DNA of 64,000 nt from Chloroflexota bacterium (lineage in GTDB: Bacteria > Chloroflexota > Anaerolineae > Aggregatilineales > Phototrophicaceae), in NCBI GenBank assembly GCA_026708115.1, contig JAPOVL010000046.1, positions 62,001 through 126,000 on the forward strand. Reading direction: 5' to 3'. Each line of letters begins with the position of its first letter. Position 1 is the first letter of the stretch. Shown in pieces: positions 52,881 to 60,930 of this stretch. The translations under genes were made by a program, and so were the position numbers. The notes below the pieces were generated by a model. That model worked only from the letters and a program-made list of their open reading frames with translations, ran no database searches and was not told the origin of the DNA.

Positions 52881-54140
52881 ATGCCCAATGACATAGCCAT
52901 CCGCGTCGAAGATGTGTGGAAACGATACGGCTTGCCGCTGCGCCCCTATTTGCGCAGGCAGTTCGATCAGTTGGCGGGACGGGGGAGAAACGGCTTTGCG
53001 GCCTACGGTCCCTGGGCACTGACAGATATCTCCTTCCAAGTCGCACAGGGCGAGTCGCTGGGCATCGTCGGCAAGAACGGAGCGGGCAAAAGCACCTTGC
53101 TGAAGATGTTGGCGGGTGTCAGCCCGGTCACGCATGGGCGAGTCGAGATCAACGGGCGCCTCTTCCCCATGATCGAATTGGCGGCCGGCATGCATCGTGA
53201 CTTGACAGGGCGCGAGAATATCAAGTTGCTGGGCGCCATCATGGGCTTTACCGCCGCGCAAATGGACGCCAAGATGCCCGAAATCGAAGCTTTCGCGGAA
53301 CTGGGGGAATGGCTGGATAAACCGGTCTACCAGTATTCCAGCGGCATGCAAGCGCGTCTCGGTTTCAGTGTCGCGGTCAATGTTGATGCCGATATCCTCT
53401 TGATTGACGAGGTGCTTTCCGTGGGGGATGTCAACTTCCAGAAGAAATGCCTGACGCGCATGGACGAGCTCTCGAACAGCGGCGTGACCGTGATTTTTGT
53501 CACGCACAATCCATACAACATCGAGCGCATTTGCGACCGCGCCATATACCTGCGCGAGGGGAGGGTCAGCGCCGCCGGTTCCCCCAGCGATATCCTGACC
53601 GCCTACTTCCAGGGAGCCATCGACAAGTCCAAGGTCTTCGCCAGCGCCGAGGTCCCGGCCGCCGAACTGCGAGAAGGCACCGGCAGCTTCCGCGTCGCCG
53701 ATATCACCATGCGCGACCTAGACAGCGGTGCAATCATCACCAGCTTTCATACCGGCGATTCCGTCTTGTTCAACCTGAAGCTGAAAGTCTACGAGCCGAC
53801 AAGCAATTATCGCTTTTCTCTGCGCATTCTCGATCCTGCCGGCACTATCCTGAGTTTTGTTGACATACCTAGCGCCGAGCGCGCCAGCCTGGCGCTTAGC
53901 GAAGATGCCACGCTCCAGTGCAAAATTGAGAATGTCAACTTGCTGCCGGGCGAATACTGGATCGACATCGTCGCCCGGGAAGTAGCCGGACCTGTGATCG
54001 ATTCGATATCCTTCGCGCTGTCCTTCCTGGTGACCGGAGACAGTGAGGTCATGCAGCGGACGGAAAACCGCGGCATCGTTTATTTGCCGGCTGCCTGGCA
54101 GCTTGCCGGGGCAGATACCCCATCAGCAACTCAACAGTAA
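52881..54140 (+). CDS. ABC exporter ATP-binding protein with Wzt-type C-terminal domain
   Basis: 419 residues. The ATPase part has Walker A GKNGAGKST, the signature YSSGMQARLGFSVA and Walker B ILLIDEVLSVGD, all in the Wzt/TagH variant form. After about residue 250 comes a beta-rich extra domain (FRVADITMRDLDSGAIITS, LKLKVYEPTSNYRFSLRIL), like the Wzt C-terminal module that recognises the finished O-polysaccharide chain. It powers export with the permease upstream. Confidence 0.9.
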   Translation: MPNDIAIRVEDVWKRYGLPLRPYLRRQFDQLAGRGRNGFAAYGPWALTDISFQVAQGESLGIVGKNGAGKSTLLKMLAGVSPVTHGRVEINGRLFPMIELAAGMHRDLTGRENIKLLGAIMGFTAAQMDAKMPEIEAFAELGEWLDKPVYQYSSGMQARLGFSVAVNVDADILLIDEVLSVGDVNFQKKCLTRMDELSNSGVTVIFVTHNPYNIERICDRAIYLREGRVSAAGSPSDILTAYFQGAIDKSKVFASAEVPAAELREGTGSFRVADITMRDLDSGAIITSFHTGDSVLFNLKLKVYEPTSNYRFSLRILDPAGTILSFVDIPSAERASLALSEDATLQCKIENVNLLPGEYWIDIVAREVAGPVIDSISFALSFLVTGDSEVMQRTENRGIVYLPAAWQLAGADTPSATQQ

Positions 54141-54407
54141 TCTTTGGCAATTCACCTACCGCGCGCGGGCCGAGTAGCTCTAGCGCCTGCCTCACTTCAA
54201 AATGAAAAGTACCAACACCGCGATGACGATCGCAAGCGCAACATACCCTGGAATGACGTAAATCGGCTCCATCCGGTTCAGCACAGTTTCATTTGTCGGA
54301 GCTTCATAATTCAGTCTAGCGACCCCCTGGACCATCCGTCAATATTTTCTAATCCGGCTGCCGCGTGGGTATTGCATTGTAATTAGTTGAATTGAAGATA
54401 ATTCACT

Positions 54408-54489
54408 TCACCTCTAAGGCGCAAAGAACACGGAGAGCGACAGTACTCTAAGCTTGTTCTTGGTGCTCTCGTTGTCTTCGGTGGTTGAT
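54408..54489. repeat. inverted-repeat relic of the CACCGAGG element
   Basis: The left arm TTCACCTCTAAGGCGCAAAG (continuing to 54441) and the right arm ending TCTTCGGTGGTTGA (54455-54489) are inverted relative to each other and resemble the two ends of the element at 60437-60930, but no gene lies between them. A further partial copy (CTCCGTGGTTA) is at 54540-54550. The rest of the 422-base gap 54141-54562 shows no gene and no structure that I can name. Confidence 0.5.
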
Positions 54490-54526
54490 ATTTCCTGTTT
54501 CAGCCGAAAATGATACGCCGCCATTT

Positions 54527-54554
54527 TGCCACACCAAATCTCCGTGGTTACAAT
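54527..54554 (+). promoter_or_regulatory. putative promoter giving a leaderless mRNA
   Basis: TTGCCA (54527-54532) and TACAAT (54549-54554) are separated by 16 bases. The start point would fall at about 54562, essentially at the ATG of the phosphotransferase gene at 54563. Part of the spacer is the repeat fragment CTCCGTGGTTA. Confidence 0.45.
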
Positions 54555-54562
54555 CTCATATA

Positions 54563-55447
54563 ATGCGTTTTTCGAACGAGCAAGTGCAGAAAGCCCTCGC
54601 CGCCGTCAACCCTGGCTGGGAACTGATTGCCGCGCAGCAGTTGAGCCCGCGCGTCGCCAAACTTGAGATACTCGGGGATCACGGCAGGCCTCATCGCTTA
54701 ATCTTACTGGGACACAGCGACCGCGATCGGCAAGGCAATCCCGATATCGCTCGTGATGAATTCAGATTGTTGAAGATCTTGTCAAGCGCCAGGCTAGCCG
54801 TGCCAAGGCCGCTACTCGTCGGTGCCAGCCTGGAGATCCCATTCCTGATCACCGAATTCGTCGAGGGCGCAACGCGCTTTGCGCCCAGTGATCTTCCCGC
54901 ATTTTGCTATCAGTTGGCGGACATTCTGAGCGATATCCACCAATTCGGTATTGAACAACATGATCTTTCGTTCTTGCCTTCTCAACGTGAAGCGATCGCG
55001 GAGAACATGCGCGAAGCGACTGAAGACGCCTATGGCATGCGCGCGGCCATATGCGCAACCCTGCCACGCCTGCAATTCAATGACGCGGTCTTGCTGCACG
55101 GCGACTTCTGGCTCGGCAATCTGCTTTGGCGCGGCGATCAACTGGCAGCGATCATTGACTGGGAAGATGCCATGCTCGGCGACCCGCTGGGGGACTTGGG
55201 CAAGAGTCGCCTGGAAATGCTTTGGGCGCTTGGCAAGACTGCGATGGATCTGTACTCAGCCGGCTACGGGGCGCGGAATCCCGAGCTTGATTACCGTTGT
55301 TTGCCTTTCTGGGACCTCTGGGGAGCGCTGCGACTGGCGCATTTTGCCAATTGGTCATCGGAGGGAGACAAGATCGCGCGCATGCGGGCGCAATACGAAT
55401 GCTTCGTAACGAAGGCCATCGCCGCGCTAGAGACCCTGCAGGAATGA
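54563..55447 (+). CDS. APH/choline-kinase-like phosphotransferase
   Basis: 294 residues with the aminoglycoside-phosphotransferase-type kinase core: VLLHGDFWLGNLLW (catalytic HGD...N loop), IIDWEDAMLGDPLGDLGKS (metal-binding DWE site) and a helical C-terminus. The family includes drug, choline, homoserine and sugar kinases, so the substrate is open. The ATG at 54563 has no ribosome site; a promoter placed directly upstream suggests leaderless translation. The last 21 bases overlap the 3' end of menH on the other strand. Confidence 0.8.
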   Translation: MRFSNEQVQKALAAVNPGWELIAAQQLSPRVAKLEILGDHGRPHRLILLGHSDRDRQGNPDIARDEFRLLKILSSARLAVPRPLLVGASLEIPFLITEFVEGATRFAPSDLPAFCYQLADILSDIHQFGIEQHDLSFLPSQREAIAENMREATEDAYGMRAAICATLPRLQFNDAVLLHGDFWLGNLLWRGDQLAAIIDWEDAMLGDPLGDLGKSRLEMLWALGKTAMDLYSAGYGARNPELDYRCLPFWDLWGALRLAHFANWSSEGDKIARMRAQYECFVTKAIAALETLQE

Positions 55448-56245
55448 ATGGACCTGCCCCTGAAATACCAATGGCTGCTCGAGATGGATATTGTGCCCGG
55501 CATTCGGCATCACCTTCAAATCGGCGCGGGGCATCTGCCGAGCCATAAGCTGATTGATCGCGACGAACTTGCTGTCCCCTTCCCCGACCAGCAAAAGTGC
55601 AGGCATCGTCGCGTGCTCCAGATAGGGCCACAGGTTGGGCTGCGCTCCGCTGCCCATGCCGCGCAGGCTATTGGCCAGTCCGGTTGCGCTGTTGCCCAGG
55701 CGCTGTTGCCGCTGCGCTGACAAGACATCTTTGGACATCTTTCGCTGCGATGTCCATAGCGGCAGTCTCTCCCAATAGTCCACGAACCAGGCAATGCCTT
55801 TTATCTCGATACGCTCCGCCAAGGACTCGTCTTGGCGACGGCGTAGCTCGCGCTCTGCGGCGTCGGCCAAGCCCGGCGAAGCGCTTTCCAGGATCAAGCT
55901 GCGGAAGCGCGCGGGATGACCCGCTGCCAGGCACAGCGCCAGCCGCCCGCCCATTGAGTAACCCAGCAAATGACAATCCGGGATACGCAGCAGATCGAGC
56001 AGGGAAACAATATCACAGGCAACACGCGACATGTGATAGGCACAGACCTGCAACGGTTTGTCACTGGCGCCATGACCCAAGATATCGACGGCAATGACCC
56101 TGTACGCGCTATCCAACCCGGCTCGCAATGCTTCCCACACGCTTTTGTCGCCGCCGAATCCATGCAACAGCAGCAGTGTTTCGCCCTGCCCGCTGATTCT
56201 CAGGTCGTATTGATGGCCGTTGACATGCAGCCTGTCGCTAGCCAT
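55427..56245 (-). CDS. menH: SHCHC synthase-like alpha/beta hydrolase
   Basis: 272 residues. The alpha/beta-hydrolase fold is shown by LLLLHGFGGDKSVWEAL (oxyanion His-Gly), AVDILGHGASDKP, the nucleophile elbow LLGYSMGGRLALCLA and a C-terminal NAGHNIHLEQP with the catalytic His. The segment SLILESASPGLAD is typical of MenH, which removes pyruvate from SEPHCHC in menaquinone synthesis. It overlaps menE by 8 bases and is the last gene of the men operon, which supports this assignment over a general hydrolase. Confidence 0.85.
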   Translation of the reverse strand: MASDRLHVNGHQYDLRISGQGETLLLLHGFGGDKSVWEALRAGLDSAYRVIAVDILGHGASDKPLQVCAYHMSRVACDIVSLLDLLRIPDCHLLGYSMGGRLALCLAAGHPARFRSLILESASPGLADAAERELRRRQDESLAERIEIKGIAWFVDYWERLPLWTSQRKMSKDVLSAQRQQRLGNSATGLANSLRGMGSGAQPNLWPYLEHATMPALLLVGEGDSKFVAINQLMARQMPRADLKVMPNAGHNIHLEQPLVFQGQVHSFLQGL

Positions 56246-57725
56246 TGAAGAGATTCCGAAGGTCGCGCCGTATTATCTTGCCCGACGATGTGCGCGGGAA
56301 AGCACTAATGAAACTGATCTCGCGCGGGATCTTGTACGAAGCCAACCGCTCGCGAGCAAAAGCGAAAATCACCTCTTGGGAAAGGTCGTACCCGTCCCTC
56401 AGTTGAATTGCCGCCGCGACCCTTTGTCCCCATGTGGCATCCTCTAGTCCCACAACGATCACTTCTTCGATGGCCTGGTGAGCTCGCAGCGCGTCTTCCA
56501 CTTCAGCCGGATAGATGTTCTCGCCGCCACTGAGGATCAGGTCTTCGCGACGTTGCAGGACGACCAGATCACCATCCTCATCGAGATAGCCGATATCGCC
56601 CGTACGCAGCCAGCCGTCGCGCAGCGTTCTTTCCGTGGCTGCCGAATCATTGTAGTAGCCGCGCATGACCTGGGGGCCTTTAACGATGATTTCACCCGGC
56701 TCTCCCCGCGCTTTGTCGTCGCCGTCTTCGTCAACCACCCGCAACTCCGTGAACAGCAATGGCTTGCCGACGCTTCCGGGTTTGACCCGCAAAAGGTCAG
56801 GCGCCGCCGTCGCGACCTGCGATGCCGTCTCGCTCAATCCATAACTGGGGGCGATCGGAATACGCTCCTCGACGCAACGCGAGACCAGCTCGACCGGCGT
56901 CGCTTCCCCACCCAGCAATACCAGTCGGAGTCGTGGATTCCACGGTTGTGCCTTCGCATCCAGCAGGCGCGACAACATCGTCGGCACCAGCGATATCAGC
57001 GAAATCGGTCTCGTGGCCAACAGCCGATTCACCGCATCCACATCAAAATGCTTCATGGGCGACAATTCAACGGCGGTACCATAAATCAATGAGCGCAGAA
57101 TGATGCTCAATCCGCCGACGTGATAAAGCGGCAAGATGCACAGCCAGCGATCGTCGGGCAGGAGACCCAATCGAAAAGCCGATCCGAGCGCGCTCTGGAA
57201 GATGTTGTTATATGTCAAGACCGCAGCTTTCGGACGCCCGCTCGTGCCCGAGGTGTGAATGATTGCCAAGTCGCGTTTGAGGTCAAGGCCCACTGGCGCG
57301 TCGGCAGCGTCTGTCGCCGTCAAATTGACTAGGCCGGGAAAGACCAGCACGTCGTCGGCGACGGCCCGGGCAATCGCCTCGCCATCGCCATCGCAGATCA
57401 ATAAACGACAGCCGCTGTTCTTGAACTGCCATTTGAGTTCGTCAGCGGTCAAGCGGGTGTTCAAAGGCACGATCACAGCGCCCAGGCGCATCAATGCCAG
57501 CAGGCTCAATACCGATGCGGGGCCATTTCTCATCAGCAGCGCCACATGATCCCCCGCGCCTACATCAACGCGATCTTTGATGAATGCGCTCGTGGTGCGC
57601 GCCAAGCGCTGCATATCGGCGAAGCTGTACGTTTCGGCTTCGATATGAAGGAAGGCCTTCTGTGGCGTAGCGCGTACGCGCGCGCTCAGCCAATCAGAAT
57701 TCGCGCCGGATTCGATATTGGCCAT
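56238..57725 (-). CDS. menE: o-succinylbenzoate-CoA ligase
   Basis: 495 residues of the ANL adenylating superfamily. The AMP-binding signature is IIHTSGTSGRPKAAVLTYNN, followed by IAPSYGLSETASQVAT, the hinge-region LRTGDIGYLDEDGDLVVL and the C-terminal catalytic-Lys block SSGKIIRRDL. It makes o-succinylbenzoyl-CoA. Position between menB and menH fixes its role. The start has a purine-rich stretch (GGGATAGG) just upstream. Confidence 0.9.
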   Translation of the reverse strand: MANIESGANSDWLSARVRATPQKAFLHIEAETYSFADMQRLARTTSAFIKDRVDVGAGDHVALLMRNGPASVLSLLALMRLGAVIVPLNTRLTADELKWQFKNSGCRLLICDGDGEAIARAVADDVLVFPGLVNLTATDAADAPVGLDLKRDLAIIHTSGTSGRPKAAVLTYNNIFQSALGSAFRLGLLPDDRWLCILPLYHVGGLSIILRSLIYGTAVELSPMKHFDVDAVNRLLATRPISLISLVPTMLSRLLDAKAQPWNPRLRLVLLGGEATPVELVSRCVEERIPIAPSYGLSETASQVATAAPDLLRVKPGSVGKPLLFTELRVVDEDGDDKARGEPGEIIVKGPQVMRGYYNDSAATERTLRDGWLRTGDIGYLDEDGDLVVLQRREDLILSGGENIYPAEVEDALRAHQAIEEVIVVGLEDATWGQRVAAAIQLRDGYDLSQEVIFAFARERLASYKIPREISFISAFPRTSSGKIIRRDLRNLFNG

Positions 57726-57749
57726 AGCCTATCCCAAAGCAGAGCCTTC

Positions 57750-58637
57750 TCAGGCTCGGCGCGGAAACTTGCTGAAGTCAGGCTTGCGCCCTTCAAGGAA
57801 AGCATTCTTGCCCTCGCTGCCCTCTTCCGTCATATAGAAGAGCATGGTGGCATCCCCCGCCAAAACCTGCACGCCGGTCTGGCCGTCAAGCTCGGCGTTC
57901 AAGCCGGCTTTGATGAAGCGCAGCGCCAGCGGGCTCTTGCTCAGGATTTCCCGCGACCACTGAAGCGCTTCCCGCTCCAGTTCCGCCAGCGGCACGACGG
58001 TATTGACCATACCCATATCCAGGGCTCGCTCGGCGCTGTATTGACGGCAGAGGAACCAAATCTCGCGCGCTTTCTTCTGCCCGACATGCGCCGCCAAAAA
58101 GGACGATCCGAAACCGGCATCGAAGCTGCCAACGATGGGCCCGGTTTGGCCGTAGATTGCGTTATCGCTGGAGATGGTCAAATCGCAGCAGACATGCAAG
58201 ACGTGCCCGCCACCGATCGCGAAGCCCGGCACCACCGCGATGACCGGCTTGGGAATATTGCGGATATAGCGCTGCAATTGCAAGACGTTGAGCCGCGGCA
58301 CACCGTCGTCGCCGACGTAGCCGGAGTGCCCGCGCACCCTTTGGTCGCCGCCTGCGCAAAATGACCAGATGCCATCTTTACTGCTGGGACCGTTGGCTGT
58401 GATCCACAAGACGCCGACTTCGCCGTCGTGCCAGGCATGCAGCACAGCTTCGGTCATTTCGTCGATAGTCTTGGGTCGAAAGGCGTTGCGCAAGTTGGGG
58501 CGATCAAAAGCGATGCGCGCGATGCCTTCTGCCTTGTGATATGTAATATCGTCGTAGCGCTTGACCTCTCCCCAATCCGCCAGGCGCATCAGATCCGCGG
58601 TCTTGATTTTTGCCTGCTCTGCCGCTGTTGTTGCCAT
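57750..58637 (-). CDS. menB: 1,4-dihydroxy-2-naphthoyl-CoA synthase
   Basis: 295 residues of the crotonase family. Characteristic MenB blocks are FRPKTIDEMTEAVLHAWHD, FCAGGDQRVRGHSGYV (oxyanion-hole loop), VIAVVPGFAIGGGHVLHVCC and QTGPIVGSFDAGFGSS. It closes the naphthalene ring in menaquinone synthesis. AAGGAG lies seven bases before the ATG. It follows menD by 15 bases. Confidence 0.93.
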   Translation of the reverse strand: MATTAAEQAKIKTADLMRLADWGEVKRYDDITYHKAEGIARIAFDRPNLRNAFRPKTIDEMTEAVLHAWHDGEVGVLWITANGPSSKDGIWSFCAGGDQRVRGHSGYVGDDGVPRLNVLQLQRYIRNIPKPVIAVVPGFAIGGGHVLHVCCDLTISSDNAIYGQTGPIVGSFDAGFGSSFLAAHVGQKKAREIWFLCRQYSAERALDMGMVNTVVPLAELEREALQWSREILSKSPLALRFIKAGLNAELDGQTGVQVLAGDATMLFYMTEEGSEGKNAFLEGRKPDFSKFPRRA

Positions 58638-58652
58638 CTGTATTCTCCTTGT

Positions 58653-60419
58653 TCAATCCTTTGAATCCATTTCTTCGACCTCGGCGCGTATTCTCGCCAT
58701 GATCCTTTCGCGCCGTCGCAAGTCATGCAAGGCATCTGTGCGAACCTCTATCAGGGTCGATCCGCTCCCGGCCACTGCCTCGCTGAAAGCCCGGCGAAAG
58801 GCCCCCCGGTCATCAGCGCGCCGGTATTTCAGACCATAGAGCCGCGCGGCATGAGAAAAATCCAAGCCATGCGCGGTGATGAAATAATCGCTGAATGCCG
58901 GCTCGAACCGGTGTATCGGCAGTCGATGGAAGATGCCGCCGCCCGCGTTGTTCAATAGGACGATCGTCACCGGCACGCCGCAGCGCCTTATCGCCAGCAA
59001 GCCGTTCATGTCGTGATAGAAAGTGATGTCGCCCACGATGGCGGCCAAGGGTCGGCCCCGATAGGCCGCGCCGATGCCCAAAGCCGACGAGATGTTGCCG
59101 TCGATGCCAGAAGCGCCGCGGTTGGCAAAGGCCAGGATCGGTCCATCGCTTGGCTTGCCAAATTGATCCAACTGACGCACGGGCAAGCTGTTGCCGGCGA
59201 AGATTAACCCGTCCGGAGGCATCAGGTCAGCCACATCATAGACTGCCGCGCCATCGAAATAGTCTCCCGTTTGCACCTCATTATCAATGACATGCCAGGC
59301 CATCTTCTCGGCACGGTGTATTCTGTCACAGAAGGCAGTATCCACCGTCACAGACGGATCGTCCGCGTATGGCATGGGTGCCGCCGACAAAGGATCAAAA
59401 TGAACGAGATCCGTTATGCCGTGACTGTCGTCCGCCCATTCGCCGTCCCGGCTGCAATAGATGTGATGCTTCAAATCCGCCCCCACCACCAGGTCGCCCA
59501 TTGCCCTGGACAGGGGCGGCGTGCCAAAGCGAATCAGCACTTCAATTGACTTGAATTCGCAAGCATCTGCGCTGAGGTAGCTTTCATAGGCGCCCAGCGG
59601 CTCATAAGGATCGTCCGCCGAGCGCGCGACATTGCGCATGTTGGAGGTGTATTCCGCCAAGATGGGATAGCCGCTGATGCGCGACAAGCGCGCCGCCCAG
59701 CGCGTCAGCACCCGCGCTTCGGCCGCCGTGCGCGAGCTGCCATGCCCAAAGTATATGATGCCCCGCTCGCCCCAGTTCTCGCCCCGCGCCAGATCGTCAA
59801 GGGCGGGCGCGGCGGGCCGCTTCTCCCTCAAGAAACGCGTCGCTTCGCCCCGCTCGATAATCATGACTTCAGCATCATCGTCACCGGGCTCGAAGGGCTT
59901 GCGGAAGGGCAGATTGATATGAACGACGCCTCCTACCGTCTTATGCATCGCTCTGGCCGCCAGCGTCCGCAGGTTGCGCAAGGCGAGCGCTGGCGGATCT
60001 GCTTCCGGCAGCGGCGCCTCGACAAACCATGCAGCGGCGCCGCCGTAGAGCTTGACCTGATCAATGGTCTGGTTGGCGCCGCTCTGCCGCAGTTCCGGCG
60101 GCCGATCCGCGCTCAAGACGAGCAGCGGCACACGAGACTGCCGCGCCTCGATGATCGCCGGGAAAAAATTGGCCGCCGCCGAGCCCGATGTGCAAACCAG
60201 GGCCACGGCTTCATTCGTTGCTGTCGCCAGCCCCAGCGCGAAAAACGCGGCGCTTCGTTCATCCAGGTGAGAGCTGATGTCGATGGCGCCCCGATGCCGC
60301 GCGAAGGCCAGGATCAGCGGCGTATGCCGCGACCCGGGCAAAACGCAGACCCGCTTCAAGCCCGCCGCCACCAGCGCGTCAACAAAGACATTGGCGTACA
60401 ACGTGTTCGCGTTTGGCAT
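58653..60419 (-). CDS. menD: SEPHCHC synthase
   Basis: 588 residues, a thiamine-diphosphate enzyme. It condenses isochorismate with 2-oxoglutarate. VCVLPGSRHTPLILAFAR contains the N-terminal substrate-site pattern of MenD; SHLDERSAAFFALGLA has the catalytic Glu, and AIVGDITFYHDMNGLL is the TPP/Mg-binding motif. The start lies 17 bases from the left end of the inserted repeat element, so its leader has been changed by that insertion. Confidence 0.93.
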   Translation of the reverse strand: MPNANTLYANVFVDALVAAGLKRVCVLPGSRHTPLILAFARHRGAIDISSHLDERSAAFFALGLATATNEAVALVCTSGSAAANFFPAIIEARQSRVPLLVLSADRPPELRQSGANQTIDQVKLYGGAAAWFVEAPLPEADPPALALRNLRTLAARAMHKTVGGVVHINLPFRKPFEPGDDDAEVMIIERGEATRFLREKRPAAPALDDLARGENWGERGIIYFGHGSSRTAAEARVLTRWAARLSRISGYPILAEYTSNMRNVARSADDPYEPLGAYESYLSADACEFKSIEVLIRFGTPPLSRAMGDLVVGADLKHHIYCSRDGEWADDSHGITDLVHFDPLSAAPMPYADDPSVTVDTAFCDRIHRAEKMAWHVIDNEVQTGDYFDGAAVYDVADLMPPDGLIFAGNSLPVRQLDQFGKPSDGPILAFANRGASGIDGNISSALGIGAAYRGRPLAAIVGDITFYHDMNGLLAIRRCGVPVTIVLLNNAGGGIFHRLPIHRFEPAFSDYFITAHGLDFSHAARLYGLKYRRADDRGAFRRAFSEAVAGSGSTLIEVRTDALHDLRRRERIMARIRAEVEEMDSKD

Positions 60420-60436
60420 TTTTACTCGCCTACAGG

Positions 60437-60930
60437 TTAACCACCGAGGGCACCGAGAACACCGAGAAAAGACTATACACTGATGCGCCTGACTCCTTTT
60501 TTCAGTGTCAAAACATTAAAGTTGATGAGCAATCCTGTCTTCAAGTTTGCCAGTTTGCGGTATGCGGTCAACTGTGCTTCGTGTATCGGCCATAGTTCCT
60601 TAACCGACTTTAGCTCAACCACTACGCTGTCTTCGACCAACAGGTCTACAAACTGATCGCCGACAATCTGGCCCTTGTACTTAGCCGCAATCAGCTGTTG
60701 CTGCGCGTATCAAATGTTTCGCTTGGTCAGTTCTACACAGATCGCATTTTCATAGTTACGTTCCAATAGTCCTGGTCCCATTTCCTTATGTACTTCAATA
60801 GCGGCCCCAATGATGTCATGTGTCAGCCAGTCCTTCTCGTATGGTCCAAGCTGTAGTGTCATTTTCTTTCTTGCCTTTTCTCGGTGCTGCCGGTCAGCGT
60901 CTACGCGACCTTCGGTGTCCTCGGTGGTTA
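60437..60930 (-). mobile_element. repeat-bounded GxxExxY element within the men operon
   Basis: Both ends carry inverted copies of a 9-base-period repeat of the type CACCGAGNN: left AACCACCGAGGGCACCGAGA onward (60438-60470), right, read in reverse, AACCACCGAGGACACCGA (60930-60913) plus GCACCGAGAAAA (60887-60876). Between them is a single GxxExxY gene with an in-frame stop. The right end supplies the TAA stop codon of menF (60928-60930). No transposase is encoded; if mobile, it depends on factors elsewhere. Confidence 0.6.
60473..60862 (-). pseudogene. GxxExxY family protein gene with in-frame TGA
   Basis: Reading from an ATG at 60862, the frame gives about 128 residues with all features of the family: the name-giving GPGLLERNYENA (G31, E34, Y37), YKGQIVGDQFVDLLV, the nuclease-like VVVELKSVKEL, IHEAQLTAYRKL and TGLLINFNVLTLKKGVRRI. 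A TGA at 60710-60712 interrupts it at codon 51, where the family usually has a hydrophobic or Ser residue before the YAQQQ-type stretch. One base change from TCA would explain it. These proteins are PD-(D/E)XK-fold relatives of unknown function. It is probably inactive. Confidence 0.8.

Noticed and set aside
54559..54564. TATAAT overlapping the ATG of the phosphotransferase gene as its promoter
   Set aside because: It would start transcription inside the coding region; TTGCCA-16-TACAAT just upstream fits better.
60710..60712. TGA in the GxxExxY gene as a selenocysteine codon
   Set aside because: The family has no catalytic cysteine at this position and I see no SECIS-like stem directly downstream; a nonsense mutation is simpler.
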